From Ascidiaceihabitans sp. (GTDB lineage Bacteria; Pseudomonadota; Alphaproteobacteria; Rhodobacterales; Rhodobacteraceae): a DNA stretch of 48,309 nt. The DNA lies in NCBI GenBank assembly GCA_029251465.1, contig JAQXDI010000067.1:1-48309 (forward strand), given 5' to 3'. Every line of letters begins with the position of its first letter. Position 1 is the first letter of the stretch. The notes under the pieces are model-generated. The model searched no databases. It was not told the origin of the DNA and saw only the letters and a list, made by a program, of their open reading frames with translations. Both the position numbers and the translations under genes were made by a program. Shown here piece by piece: positions 17,367-26,937 of the stretch.

Positions 17367-17459
17367 TTCTTTTGCGCGTCGCCTCAAAGTTGGATTGAAT
17401 TCTGGGCTGGTTTGCGACATTTTACGCCGAAACAAAACATAAATTGCAGGAGCGCCCAC

Positions 17460-18197
17460 ATGTCGTCACCCGAGACCGCTGAAAACAAGACCACGTTCAA
17501 ACGGGTGATGCTCAAAATTTCGGGGGAGGCGTTGATGGGCGATCAGGGCTTTGGCCTGCATCCCCCCACCGTTGAACGCATCGCGGCCGAAGTGAAATCC
17601 GTGCACGACATGGGTGTCGAAATCTGCATGGTCATCGGTGGCGGCAACATCTTTCGCGGGCTGCAAGGCTCGGCCCAAGGGATGGAACGCACCACGGCTG
17701 ATTACATGGGCATGCTGGCCACGGTGATGAACGCGCTGGCGATGCAATCCTCGCTCGAAGCGCACGGCATCCACACCCGTGTGATCAGCGCAATCACCAT
17801 GAACGAAGTCGCCGAACCCTACATCCGTCGCCGCGCCGTGCGTCACCTCGAGAAAAAGCGCGTTTGCATTTTTGCCGCCGGGACGGGCAACCCGTATTTC
17901 ACCACCGACACGGCCTCTGCGCTGCGTGCGAACGAAATGGCCTGCGAGGCGATCTTTATGGGCAAGCAGGTCGACGGTGTTTACGACAAAGACCCAAAGA
18001 AACACGACGACGCAGTGCGCTACGACAACGTCAGCTATGATGACGTGCTGCAAAAGCGTCTCGGGGTTATGGATGCATCCGCCATCGCATTGGCCCGTGA
18101 CAACAACTTGCCGATAATCGTGTTTTCCTTGGACGAGCCCGGCGGGTTTCGCGGAATTTTGGCAGGCAAGGGCACTTACACAACCGTCGGTGACTGA
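17460..18197 (+). CDS. pyrH: Uridylate (UMP) kinase
   Basis: 245 residues from the ATG at 17460, which has a good ribosome site (AGGAG). A bacterial amino-acid-kinase-fold UMP kinase: it converts UMP to UDP with ATP, is hexameric and allosterically regulated. Visible blocks are [52 protein letters not shown] and the C-terminal [11 protein letters not shown]. The frame is open further upstream inside miaA, but that extension has no similarity to PyrH. First gene of the envelope block. Confidence 0.96.
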   Translation: MSSPETAENKTTFKRVMLKISGEALMGDQGFGLHPPTVERIAAEVKSVHDMGVEICMVIGGGNIFRGLQGSAQGMERTTADYMGMLATVMNALAMQSSLEAHGIHTRVISAITMNEVAEPYIRRRAVRHLEKKRVCIFAAGTGNPYFTTDTASALRANEMACEAIFMGKQVDGVYDKDPKKHDDAVRYDNVSYDDVLQKRLGVMDASAIALARDNNLPIIVFSLDEPGGFRGILAGKGTYTTVGD

Positions 18198-18315
18198 CGG
18201 GGACTGCGTGAAATTTGCTCAAAACCTGCGCCATAGCTGACGCTAATAGCGCTGGATCGCTGGGCAAATTGAAAGTATACGGTTTAAATCAATAAAAAAC
18301 GGCAGGCACACCACA

Positions 18316-18879
18316 ATGTCAGAAGACTTTATGCTTGATACAGACGATCTTGAGCGCCGCATGGATGGCGCGATGAGTTCGCTGAAAACTGAATTTGCAT
18401 CGCTGCGCACGGGGCGCGGTTCTGCGTCGATGTTGGAACCGATCATGGTCGAGGCGTACGGCCAGCGCACCCCGATCAATCAGGTCGGAACGGTCAACGT
18501 ACCTGAGCCACGTATGGTCACGATCAACGTCTGGGACAAATCGATGGTCCAAGCCGTCGAAAAAGCGATCCGCGAAAGCGGGCTGGGGATTAATCCACAG
18601 CTGAACGGCACAATCATCATGCTGCCGATCCCCGAGCTGAACGAAGAGCGCCGTCGCGATCTGACCAAAGTTGCCGGACAGTATTCCGAAAGTGCACGGA
18701 TTTCCGTGCGCAACATCCGCCGTGATGGCATGGGCCAGATCAAAAAAGCCAAGAACGATGGCATGTCCGAGGATGACCAAAAAATCTGGGAAACCGAAAT
18801 GCAGGACATGACCAACAAGTACATCAAACTGGTTGATGAAATGCTTGACACCAAACAAGCAGAGATTATGCAGGTTTAA
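18316..18879 (+). CDS. frr: Ribosome recycling factor
   Basis: 187 residues, the usual length, starting near [15 protein letters not shown]. It splits post-termination ribosomes together with EF-G. Conserved stretches are [30 protein letters not shown], and [20 protein letters not shown]. The ribosome site is weak (GGCAGG, about 10 bases upstream). The 118-base gap after pyrH has AT-rich promoter-like DNA (TTGAAA at about 18270). Confidence 0.96.
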   Translation: MSEDFMLDTDDLERRMDGAMSSLKTEFASLRTGRGSASMLEPIMVEAYGQRTPINQVGTVNVPEPRMVTINVWDKSMVQAVEKAIRESGLGINPQLNGTIIMLPIPELNEERRRDLTKVAGQYSESARISVRNIRRDGMGQIKKAKNDGMSEDDQKIWETEMQDMTNKYIKLVDEMLDTKQAEIMQV

Positions 18880-18899
18880 AAGCGGTCGATTGCGCGTGA

Positions 18900-19697
18900 A
18901 TGACACCTGATTTGGTGAAACACACTCAGAACAACGAGGATATCGCCATCGCTGATCGAGCAGAACAAACCGTTGAACAGGCCGCAGCCCAAGATCATGG
19001 ACCGCGCCACGTGGCGATCATTATGGATGGCAACGGGCGGTGGGCGACACAGCGCGGGCGTCCGCGTCTGTTTGGGCACCATGCAGGTGCAAAACGTGTG
19101 CGTGAAATCGTCGAAAGCTGTCCTGATGTCGGGGTGAAATACCTCACGATCTTTGCGTTCTCGACGGAAAACTGGAAACGCACGCAGGTAGAAGTCGCAG
19201 GACTAATGAGCCTGTTTCGCCGCTACATCACCAAAGAGGCCCGTGCGTTGGACGGATTTGGCGCGCGCGTGCGGTTCATCGGGGATCGGGTGCGTCTGGA
19301 TGCTAAATTGATCAAACTGATGGACGATCTCGAGGACATGACCGCGCACAACACCTCGATTAACCTGACAATTGCGTTGAATTACGGCGGCCGCGACGAG
19401 GTGGCCCGCGCTACAAAACGTCTGGCAGAAGAGGTCGCAGCAGGCCGTCTGAGCCCCGAAGATGTAGATGAAGAAACTCTGCCAAAGTATTTGGATACTT
19501 ACGTTTTACCTGATCCGGACCTCGTAATCCGCACCAGTGGCGAAGCCCGCATTTCGAATTTCCTGCTGTGGCAGTCGGCCTACGCAGAATACGAATTCAT
19601 TGAAACGCTCTGGCCTGATTTCTCGAAAGAGGAATTTGCCAAGCTATGTGCCTCGTACGGCGGACGCGAGCGTCGGTTTGGGGCGGTGAAAACATGA
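18900..19697 (+). CDS. uppS: Undecaprenyl diphosphate synthase
   Basis: 265 residues. Cis-prenyltransferase that extends FPP with eight IPP units to give the C55 carrier lipid precursor for peptidoglycan and O-antigen. The catalytic Asp is at about residue 43 in AIIMDGNGRWA. FAFSTENW and the C-terminal DLVIRTSGEARISNFLLWQ are signature motifs. The first 36 residues are a charged, unconserved extension. The TGA overlaps the cdsA ATG (ATGA). Confidence 0.96.
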   Translation: MTPDLVKHTQNNEDIAIADRAEQTVEQAAAQDHGPRHVAIIMDGNGRWATQRGRPRLFGHHAGAKRVREIVESCPDVGVKYLTIFAFSTENWKRTQVEVAGLMSLFRRYITKEARALDGFGARVRFIGDRVRLDAKLIKLMDDLEDMTAHNTSINLTIALNYGGRDEVARATKRLAEEVAAGRLSPEDVDEETLPKYLDTYVLPDPDLVIRTSGEARISNFLLWQSAYAEYEFIETLWPDFSKEEFAKLCASYGGRERRFGAVKT

Positions 19698-20485
19698 GCG
19701 GAAATCTCAAATGGGCCGATCTTGCCATTCGCCTCAGCTCGGCGCTTGCGATGGTTTTGGTCGGAATTTGGGGCGTTTGGATGGGATCACACGCGTTCCA
19801 CGTCTTAGTCTCGTTGATTTGCGGTTTGATGATCTGGGAACTGGTGCGCATGATTGCACCGCGCAACGCGCCATTGGCCCTGCAACTGGGCACCCTTGGC
19901 GGCGTCGCCTTGATCATCGCGATCTATTTACCGTCAGGGTTTTCATTTCCGCTGCTGATGGCACCAGCCTTTGTCGGCTTTGGCCAACTGATCAAGCACC
20001 GCGTTATTTTTATGATCTTTGCGGTGATGGTGTTGCTGGCGGGCTTTGGCATGATGTCGGTGCGCGATGATTTGGGGCTTGGCTGGATGATGTGGCTGAT
20101 CTGCGTTGTGGTGGCCACAGACGTGCTGGGCTATTTCGCAGGGCGTTTGATCGGCGGGCCGAAATTCTGGCCGGCAGTCAGCCCGAAAAAGACATGGGCG
20201 GGCACTGGATTTGGTTGGATCGGGGCGGCACTGGTCGGCTGGGGTTTTGCACTGAACACTGGTGTGACGTTCGAATTGATCGGAATTTCCATCGCAATCT
20301 CAATGGCATCGCAAATGGGCGACATCGCCGAAAGCGCAATCAAACGGATGATGGACGTCAAGGATTCCAGCGCATTGATCCCGGGCCACGGCGGCGTTTT
20401 GGACCGTTTTGACGGGATGTTGGGCGCGTCCGTGTTCTTGTTGATTGTGGGGCAAATCATCGGCTTTCCCCCCGGGCTCGCATGA
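19694..20485 (+). CDS. cdsA: Phosphatidate cytidylyltransferase
   Basis: 263 residues from the ATG at 19694. An inner membrane enzyme with about seven helices that makes CDP-diacylglycerol from phosphatidate and CTP, the branch point of phospholipid synthesis. The CTP-transferase signature is complete near the C-terminus: SAIKRMMDVKDSS then PGHGGVLDRFDG. Coupled by ATGA overlaps to uppS before and dxr after. An open frame begins 48 bases earlier, but the overlap start is preferred. Confidence 0.96.
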   Translation: MSGNLKWADLAIRLSSALAMVLVGIWGVWMGSHAFHVLVSLICGLMIWELVRMIAPRNAPLALQLGTLGGVALIIAIYLPSGFSFPLLMAPAFVGFGQLIKHRVIFMIFAVMVLLAGFGMMSVRDDLGLGWMMWLICVVVATDVLGYFAGRLIGGPKFWPAVSPKKTWAGTGFGWIGAALVGWGFALNTGVTFELIGISIAISMASQMGDIAESAIKRMMDVKDSSALIPGHGGVLDRFDGMLGASVFLLIVGQIIGFPPGLA

Positions 20486-21675
20486 CAAAACGGCGGGTTA
20501 GCATCCTTGGGGCCACGGGCTCGATCGGGCAAAATACCATTGATTTGATCGCACGCGATCCGGATCACTATGACGTGGTGGCCCTGACCGGCGCGCGCAA
20601 TATTGGGCAGCTTGCGCGTGACGCGATCAAGCTGAACGCAGATATCGCAGTTACGGCCCACGATGATTTGCTGAATGACTTGCGTGCTGCATTGGCGGGC
20701 AGCACTGTTCAGGCGTCCGCGGGGCAGGCGGCCTTGGACGAGGCCGCAGCGCGCCCTGCCGATTGGGTCATGTCAGCGATTGTCGGGGCTGCGGGTTTGG
20801 CTCCTGGCATGGCCGCCTTGGCGCAAGGCGCAACATTGGCGCTGGCCAACAAGGAATCGCTGGTGTGCGCAGGCGCGTTGATCAAGGCGACGGCGGCGAC
20901 ACACAGAGCGCGCATCCTGCCAGTGGACAGCGAACATTCCGCTGTTTTCCAAGCTTTGATCGGGGAAGACATCGCAGCGGTCGAGCGGATCATTATCACG
21001 GCCAGCGGTGGTGCATTTCGCGACTGGCCGATCGCGGATCTGGCGAATGCGTCACTGGCGCAGGCGTCCTCGCATCCCAACTGGGACATGGGGCAGCGGA
21101 TCACGATTGATTCCGCGTCGATGTTCAACAAGGCCATGGAACTGATTGAAACCCTTGAGTTTTTTGAAGTTTCGCCATCCCAAATCGAAACCGTTGTGCA
21201 TCCGGAATCGATGATTCACGCGCTGGTCGGGTTCAACGATGGTGCCTTGATGGCGCATGTCGGCCCGCCGGATATGCGCCATGCAATTGGCTTTGCGCTG
21301 CATTGGCCGACGCGCAAAACCTTGCCGGTTGCGCGTCTGGATCTGGTGCAAATCGGCGCGCTGACGTTCCGTGCCCCTGATGAAACCCGCTGGCCGGCTT
21401 TGCGCCTTGCACGCGAGGTGATGGAACGCGGCGGCATGGCAGGGGCGGTGTTCAACGCGGCCAAAGAAATCGCGTTGGATGGTTTTATTGGCGGTCACAT
21501 TAAATTTACCCAGATGGCCGATATCGTGGCGGATGTGTTGGACACTGCCAATCGCGATGGTGGTGCGCTGAATGCCAGCCACATTGATGCCACGATGACA
21601 CTTGATAATGTGCGCGAGGTGAACCATCTCGCACGCAAGGCCGCCCAAGCGGCAATAAAAAACAGAGCAGGATAA
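20482..21675 (+). CDS. dxr: 1-deoxy-D-xylulose 5-phosphate reductoisomerase
   Basis: 397 residues. The NADPH-dependent enzyme that turns DXP into MEP, committing carbon to isoprenoid synthesis. The N-terminal nucleotide motif GATGSIGQNT is present. The metal and substrate site is VDSEHSAVFQ, then ITASGGAFRDW and a C-terminal MIHALVGFNDGA block. It provides precursors for uppS and, through DMAPP, miaA in the same window. ATGA overlap with cdsA. Confidence 0.96.
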   Translation: MTKRRVSILGATGSIGQNTIDLIARDPDHYDVVALTGARNIGQLARDAIKLNADIAVTAHDDLLNDLRAALAGSTVQASAGQAALDEAAARPADWVMSAIVGAAGLAPGMAALAQGATLALANKESLVCAGALIKATAATHRARILPVDSEHSAVFQALIGEDIAAVERIIITASGGAFRDWPIADLANASLAQASSHPNWDMGQRITIDSASMFNKAMELIETLEFFEVSPSQIETVVHPESMIHALVGFNDGALMAHVGPPDMRHAIGFALHWPTRKTLPVARLDLVQIGALTFRAPDETRWPALRLAREVMERGGMAGAVFNAAKEIALDGFIGGHIKFTQMADIVADVLDTANRDGGALNASHIDATMTLDNVREVNHLARKAAQAAIKNRAG

Positions 21676-21680
21676 AAACG

Positions 21681-23030
21681 TTGGATATCGGAACACTGGT
21701 TGGTCAGTTTGGTGGATTTTTCTGGGTGATCCTCGCCTTTATTGTGGCGCTCAGCGTGATCGTCGCGATCCATGAATATGGCCATTACATCGTTGGCCGT
21801 TGGTCGGGCATTCATGCGGATGTGTTTAGCATCGGCTTTGGCCCCGTCATCTGGAGCCGTAAGGACAAGCGCGGCACCCAGTGGCAAATCGCGCTGCTGC
21901 CTTTAGGCGGCTACGTGAAATTCGCCGGCGACGCCAACGAGGCCTCTGGCAAAGACGAAGAGGCGATGGAAGAGGTCGCCGCCGATCCCGAAGCATTGCG
22001 CAAAACCATGCACGGCGCACCACTTTGGGCCCGTGCTTTGACCGTGGCGGCCGGGCCTGTGTTCAACTTTGCATTCTCGGCATTGCTGTTTTTCGGCGTG
22101 GTGATGTGGTCGGGCACGCCCAGCGACCCCCTGACTGTCTCCAAACTGCGCCCATTGCCTGATGTGCAAAGCGGCTTGCAACCTGGTGACCGTATTTTGC
22201 GGGTCGAGGGCCAAGAGGTGCCCAGTTTTATCGGAAATGACGTTTTGAAATTCGCCAACGCTTTGCCACGGCAAGTGGAACTGGCCTACGAGGTCCAGCG
22301 TGACGGCGAAACCGTCAGTACTGTTGGCCCGTTTCTGGCACCGGCGCGTGTCGGCGGTGTGACGCCGCGCAGTGCGGCGCAAGTGGCTGGCCTGAAAGAG
22401 GGGGACGTGATCACCCACGTGGACGGCACGCGCATCTACGCATTCGGCGATCTGGCGCGTGTGGTCGAATCCTCGGACGGTCGCGGCATCCCGCTGATTG
22501 TTTGGAGCGACGGCGTGTCGCGCGACATTACCTTAACCCCGAAGCGTGTGGATGAACCGCAGGACGAGGGCGGTTTCGTCACGTATTGGCGCATCGGCGT
22601 GGCCTCAAGCATGGCGTTCGAACCTGCCTACGAAAGTGTCGGCGTCTGGGATGCCTTAAGTGGCAGCGTGTCGCAAGTTGGGCGGATCATCACCGGGTCG
22701 ATCACCGGATTGGGATCTATGATCGCCGGGCAAATCAGCACCTGTAATCTGTCTGGTCCAATCGGCATTGCGCAAACATCGGGCGCGATGGCAAGCCAAG
22801 GCGTCGACAGCTTTATCTGGTTCATTGCGGTGCTGAGCACAGCGGTGGGTCTGCTAAACCTGTTCCCGATCCCGGCATTGGATGGCGGTCATCTGGTGTT
22901 TTACGCCTTTGAATCTGTCACCGGACGCCCGCCAAGCGATCGCGCGCTGCGCATCTTGATGACGATCGGTTTGACCTTGGTCTTGGGGCTGATGATGTTC
23001 TCGTTGTTCAACGATTTATTCTGTCCGTAA
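21681..23030 (+). CDS. rseP: Site-2 intramembrane zinc metalloprotease RseP
   Basis: 449 residues from a TTG at 21681, preceded by AGGA seven bases upstream and five bases after the dxr stop. The zinc site HEYGH is at about residues 31-35 in the first helix. One or two PDZ regions at about 120-300 carry the 'GLQPGDRILRVEGQEV' and 'AQVAGLKEGDVITHVDG' repeats, and the third ligand motif NLFPIPALDGGH is near residue 400. It cleaves anti-sigma factors or signal-peptide remnants within the membrane. TTG is the only start that fits the family N-terminus. Confidence 0.95.
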   Translation: MDIGTLVGQFGGFFWVILAFIVALSVIVAIHEYGHYIVGRWSGIHADVFSIGFGPVIWSRKDKRGTQWQIALLPLGGYVKFAGDANEASGKDEEAMEEVAADPEALRKTMHGAPLWARALTVAAGPVFNFAFSALLFFGVVMWSGTPSDPLTVSKLRPLPDVQSGLQPGDRILRVEGQEVPSFIGNDVLKFANALPRQVELAYEVQRDGETVSTVGPFLAPARVGGVTPRSAAQVAGLKEGDVITHVDGTRIYAFGDLARVVESSDGRGIPLIVWSDGVSRDITLTPKRVDEPQDEGGFVTYWRIGVASSMAFEPAYESVGVWDALSGSVSQVGRIITGSITGLGSMIAGQISTCNLSGPIGIAQTSGAMASQGVDSFIWFIAVLSTAVGLLNLFPIPALDGGHLVFYAFESVTGRPPSDRALRILMTIGLTLVLGLMMFSLFNDLFCP

Positions 23031-23046
23031 CGGGCATTGCGCATCA

Positions 23047-23071
23047 GGGCGGGCCACATGTTGGCCTGCCC
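23047..23071 (+). terminator. Hairpin after rseP
   Basis: Ten-pair stem GGGCGGGCCA / TGGCCTGCCC (one G-U pair) with a five-base loop, 17 bases after the rseP stop. No T-run follows, so it may be a weak terminator or an mRNA-stabilising hairpin. Two 17-base near-repeats follow at 23070-23108. Confidence 0.5.
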
Positions 23072-23145
23072 AATTGCTGCCACATTTGGTCCCAATTGCC
23101 ACCACATTCGCGAGGTAGAGTTTTCTTAACAAAAGGAATTCGACC

Positions 23146-23271
23146 ATGCAGACGCTTCAATCCAGCTACCGCGGCCTAAGCTTACTCCTAGATTTGAACT
23201 GGGATCGTGCCTTGTATTTGGGCACGCTGACAGCCGGCCTTTGCTTGGGCATTTGGATGAGCGGGCTTTAA
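23146..23271 (+). CDS. 41-residue hydrophobic small protein
   Basis: A short gene with an ATG at 23146 and a good ribosome site (AAAAGGAA, seven bases upstream). The product begins MQTLQSSYRGLSLLLDLNWD and ends with a hydrophobic segment TLTAGLCLGIWMSGL, so it probably has one membrane helix near its C-terminus. I recall similar short proteins with the 'SSY-x-GLSLL-x-LN-x-DR' pattern in related genomes. It sits alone between rseP and bamA with intergenic DNA on both sides. Function unknown. Confidence 0.65.
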   Translation: MQTLQSSYRGLSLLLDLNWDRALYLGTLTAGLCLGIWMSGL

Positions 23272-23415
23272 TCCGCCGCCCACCAGCAGCGATACCCACC
23301 ACATGTTGTGAAAATTAAGTGCTCAGACCACCGTGTCTGGGCCTTTGTCGTTTTGACAAGCCTTTGTATTCTCGGTACTCAGAAAGAAATAGATGTCTGA
23401 AGGTGGGGGCAATCC

Positions 23416-25767
23416 ATGAGACTGGGGTTTTCGAAAATGCGTGCAGGCAAAAAAGTCGGATCAACGAGCGTGCAGACAATTGTACGCGCATTTGGCGTTT
23501 TTCTACTAATTTCAGCGGTTTGGGCGGTGCAATCGGCACCTGCTGTTGCGCAGAATTTCAAATTCAATCGCGTTGTCGTTGAAGGCAATGCGCGAATTGG
23601 CGATTCAGCTGTGATTTCTCAGTCGGGAATCGCACGGGGCCAAACGGTCAGCGCCGGCCAGCTAAATGACGCCTATCAACGTTTGCAAAACAGCGGATTG
23701 TTCGAAAGCGTCGAAATGGCGCCTGCCGGAAACACGTTGCGCATCACAGTTGTTGAATTCCCGACAATCAACCGCGTCAGCTTTGAGGGCAACCGCCGCA
23801 TCAAAGATGAAGCGATGTCGGCTTTGGTCACCTCTGCAGAGCGCCGCGTATTCAACCCTTCCGTTGCCGAAGCAGACGCCGCAGCTATCGCCGAAGCCTA
23901 CACAAACGACGGCCGTTTGGCAGCACGTGTCACCCCGCGCATCATCAAACGGTCCAATAACCGGGTTGATGTGGTGTTCGAGATTTTCGAAGGTGACGTT
24001 GTCGAAATCGAACGCCTGAGCTTTGTGGGCAACCGTATTTATTCTGACAACCGTTTGCGCCGTGTTCTGGACACCAAACAAGCCGGTCTTTTCCGCGCGT
24101 TGGTGCGCAAAGACACTTTTGTTGAGGATCGCATCGAATTCGACAAACAAATCCTGCAAGATTTCTACTTGTCGCGTGGCTACATCGATTTCCGCACCAA
24201 TTCTGTGAACGCACAATTGGCGCAAGAACGTGATGGATATTTCCTTGCCTTCAATATCCAAGAGGGCCAGCAATTCAAATTTGGTGAAATCGCCACGGTT
24301 TCCAACATCAACTCAGTGGATTCAGATGACTACCAAGACGTCATCCGTGTCCGCCCCGGTGTCGTTTATTCGCCTACCTTGGTGGAGCAAGAGATCGCTC
24401 GCATGGAGCGTTTGGCCGTCAAACAAGGTGTTGATTTTCTGCGCGTCGAGCCGCGTATCAAACGCAATGATCGCAATCTGACGCTGGATGTCGAATTTGT
24501 TCTGTCACGCGGCCCGCGCGAATTAGTGGAACGCATCGACATCGAAGGCAACACGACGACACTGGATCAAGTGATCCGCCGTCAATTTGACTCAGTCGAA
24601 GGTGATCCGTTGAACCCGCGCGAAATTCGCGAAGCTGCGGAACGCATTCGCGCATTGGATTTCTTTTCATCCTCGCAAGTGAATGCCCGAGAAGGCTCTG
24701 CGCCGGATCAGGTCATTGTTGATGTTGATGTTGTAGAGCAACCGACCGGGTCGCTTAGTTTTGGTGGATCATTTTCGGCAACTGACGGATTTGGCCTTGC
24801 GATCAGTTTTGTGGAAAAAAACTTTGTGGGTCGGGGCCAACAGCTTAGCCTTGATTTTTCAACGGCAGAAGAACTCGAGAGCTACGGATTTCGGTTCGCA
24901 GAGCCCGCATTCTTGGGCCGAAATGTAGAGTTCGCGATTGCACTGAGCTATAGCGAAACAGACAGCGATTATGCCACATACGACACAGAGAAGATTTTCT
25001 TTCAGCCGAGCCTGTCGTTCCCGATTGCTGAAAATTCCCGTTTGCAACTGCGCTACACTGCAGAGCGCATTGATGTGCTCGAGCGTGACACGTCCGTTAA
25101 TGGAACAATCATCGCTTCCGACATTGCAGCAGTTCCGCAAATATCGTCGGCCCTTGGCTATCTATACACCTATGACACACGCACCACCGGCATTGATACG
25201 GATCGCGGATTTTTGTTCCAGTTCGGCCAAGACTTTGCCGGCGTTGGCGGCGACAGCGAGTACATCAAAACCACGGCCAAAGCGATTGCACAGCGCAAAA
25301 TCTTTAACGAAGAGGTCACATTGCGCGCGACTTTGGAAGCAGGCGGATTGTCGTGGGTCAGCGGGACAAACCGTGCCGCGGATCGCTTTATTATTTCCTC
25401 ACAAACGTTCCGTGGGTTTGAGACCGGCGGTATTGGCCCGCGCGACGGTGTGAAAGGCGATGCATTGGGCGGTAACTTGTTTGTGGTGGCCCGTTTTGAA
25501 GCTGAATTCCCACTGGGTTTACCTGAGGAATATGGCATCACAGGCGCGCTGTTTTACGATGTGGCCAACCTTTGGGACCTAAGCGACGTGAACACAGGTG
25601 GCACGGCTGTAGATGGCGAGAGTGGCGCCTTCCGTCATGTCATCGGCGTTGGCATCCTTTGGGAAACGCCGGTTGGCCCACTGCGGTTCAACTTTACCAA
25701 GGCCATCAAAAAAGAAGACTATGACATCGAGCAGACGTTTGATTTGACGCTGACCACCAAGTTCTGA
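23416..25767 (+). CDS. bamA: Outer membrane protein assembly factor BamA
   Basis: 783 residues. It has a signal peptide (hydrophobic core at about 24-42, Ala-x-Ala before QNFKFN). Five POTRA domains follow at about 47-450 ('VVVEGNARIGDSAV', 'FEGNRRIKDEAM', 'LSFVGNRIYSDNRL', ... 'IDIEGNTTTLDQVI' mark their starts). A C-terminal 16-strand barrel covers about 455-783 and ends with a Phe, as outer membrane proteins do. It folds and inserts beta-barrel proteins. The ATG at 23416 has a strong ribosome site (AAGGTGGGGG). skp follows six bases later. Confidence 0.96.
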   Translation: MRLGFSKMRAGKKVGSTSVQTIVRAFGVFLLISAVWAVQSAPAVAQNFKFNRVVVEGNARIGDSAVISQSGIARGQTVSAGQLNDAYQRLQNSGLFESVEMAPAGNTLRITVVEFPTINRVSFEGNRRIKDEAMSALVTSAERRVFNPSVAEADAAAIAEAYTNDGRLAARVTPRIIKRSNNRVDVVFEIFEGDVVEIERLSFVGNRIYSDNRLRRVLDTKQAGLFRALVRKDTFVEDRIEFDKQILQDFYLSRGYIDFRTNSVNAQLAQERDGYFLAFNIQEGQQFKFGEIATVSNINSVDSDDYQDVIRVRPGVVYSPTLVEQEIARMERLAVKQGVDFLRVEPRIKRNDRNLTLDVEFVLSRGPRELVERIDIEGNTTTLDQVIRRQFDSVEGDPLNPREIREAAERIRALDFFSSSQVNAREGSAPDQVIVDVDVVEQPTGSLSFGGSFSATDGFGLAISFVEKNFVGRGQQLSLDFSTAEELESYGFRFAEPAFLGRNVEFAIALSYSETDSDYATYDTEKIFFQPSLSFPIAENSRLQLRYTAERIDVLERDTSVNGTIIASDIAAVPQISSALGYLYTYDTRTTGIDTDRGFLFQFGQDFAGVGGDSEYIKTTAKAIAQRKIFNEEVTLRATLEAGGLSWVSGTNRAADRFIISSQTFRGFETGGIGPRDGVKGDALGGNLFVVARFEAEFPLGLPEEYGITGALFYDVANLWDLSDVNTGGTAVDGESGAFRHVIGVGILWETPVGPLRFNFTKAIKKEDYDIEQTFDLTLTTKF

Positions 25768-25773
25768 TCCGCT

Positions 25774-26391
25774 ATGGGACAAACCCCGTTTAGCAAGTCA
25801 TGTTTGAAAATGCTGATGGCCGCAGTGCTGTCATCGGTATTGACGGGCGGATTTGTCATGACGCTTGTTTCAGCGGTGCACGCTCAGTCAACTGAAACGG
25901 TGCGCAGTCCGATTCTGGTTGTGGACAGCGAGCAGCTTTATGTTGGCAGCGCGTTCGGGAAACGCGTTGCGCGGGATCAAAGCCGGCTTAGCGCTGCCTT
26001 GGTCGCCGAGAACGTCGAGATCGAACAGGAGCTGTCGGCACAAGAGCAGTCTTTGACAGAGCGACGCGCCACCACGCCTGCGGCCAACTTCAGAAAACTT
26101 GCCGATGAGTTTGATGCAAAGGTGCAAGCCACTCGGTCCCGCCAGTTGGGAAAAACCCAAGCGTTGACGCAACTTTTGGAGCAGCAGCAAGTCGTCTTCC
26201 TTCAGTCTGCTGGTCCGGTGTTGGAAAACCTGATGCGCGACGCAGGAGCCGCAGTGCTTTTGGATCGTCGTAATGTGTTTTTTAGCGCGGATGCCGTCGA
26301 TGTCACCGGTGCCGCAATATTACGGATTGACGCAACCCTTGGCGAAGGTGCGCCGTTGGCGGCCCCAAAGAACGCGCTGCCAGTCGAGTGA
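25774..26391 (+). CDS. OmpH/Skp-family periplasmic chaperone
   Basis: 205 residues with a long signal peptide (about 1-37, ending VHAQ). The mature part starts SPILVVDSEQLYVGSAFGKR, the typical beta strand of Skp/OmpH. A charged coiled coil follows at about 75-145 and a final strand region VLLDRRNVFFSADAVDVT. It would hold unfolded outer membrane proteins on their way to BamA, whose gene ends six bases upstream. The overall divergence from E. coli Skp is high, so I name it as family only. Confidence 0.85.
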   Translation: MGQTPFSKSCLKMLMAAVLSSVLTGGFVMTLVSAVHAQSTETVRSPILVVDSEQLYVGSAFGKRVARDQSRLSAALVAENVEIEQELSAQEQSLTERRATTPAANFRKLADEFDAKVQATRSRQLGKTQALTQLLEQQQVVFLQSAGPVLENLMRDAGAAVLLDRRNVFFSADAVDVTGAAILRIDATLGEGAPLAAPKNALPVE

Positions 26392-26466
26392 TCACCTTGC
26401 CCACGGTGGTTTGGCTTGCTAGGCAGTTATGAGTACTTAAAATCAAGACAAGGAAAGAGCAGGCCC

Positions 26467-26931
26467 ATGAGTTCCGAACTTCTGAGCGCAGACATCCATC
26501 TGATCCAGCGCATTCTGCCCCACCGCTATCCATTTCTTCTGGTTGATAAAGTTGTCGATATTGACGGCATCCATTCGGCGCGTGGCATCAAAAACGTCAC
26601 CATGAACGAACCGCATTTTCAGGGCCATTTTCCTGGCAATCCGATTATGCCGGGTGTCACAATTGTTGAGGCAATGGCGCAAACGGCGGCTGTCATGGTG
26701 GGCACTGCGCTGAACATGTCTGACAAGGAATTGCTGGTCTATTTCATGGCAATCGATGGCTGCAAATTCCGCCGCATGGTTATTCCGGGCGATGTTCTGG
26801 AGCTAAAGATGAAAACCATTCGTGGTAAGCCCGGCGGCAAGGTCTGGAAGTTTTCAGGTGTGGCCGAGGTCGCAGGCGAATTGGCGTGCGAGGCGCAATT
26901 CACCGCGATGATCGACCTACCTAAGGAGTAA
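26467..26931 (+). CDS. fabZ: 3-hydroxyacyl-[ACP] dehydratase FabZ
   Basis: 154 residues from the ATG at 26467 (ribosome site AAGGAAAG). Hot-dog-fold dehydratase of fatty acid elongation. It has [12 protein letters not shown], the catalytic His in [16 protein letters not shown] and the catalytic Glu in IVEAMAQ. In this cluster it balances acyl supply between phospholipid and lipid A, and the substrate 3-hydroxyacyl-ACP is shared with LpxA. lpxA begins seven bases after the stop. Confidence 0.96.
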   Translation: MSSELLSADIHLIQRILPHRYPFLLVDKVVDIDGIHSARGIKNVTMNEPHFQGHFPGNPIMPGVTIVEAMAQTAAVMVGTALNMSDKELLVYFMAIDGCKFRRMVIPGDVLELKMKTIRGKPGGKVWKFSGVAEVAGELACEAQFTAMIDLPKE

Positions 26932-26937
26932 GAGCGC

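Noticed and set aside
17466-18053. 195-codon minus-strand frame opposite pyrH
   Set aside because: His/Phe/Val-rich antisense shadow; pyrH is canonical.
18319-18906. 195-codon minus-strand frame opposite frr
   Set aside because: Antisense shadow of a conserved factor.
21052-21696. 214-codon minus-strand frame opposite dxr
   Set aside because: Antisense shadow; no domain.
23324-23339. CAGAC / GTCTG hairpin as a terminator for the 41-residue gene
   Set aside because: Five-base stem only; the T-rich stretch after it is interrupted, so support is too weak to list.
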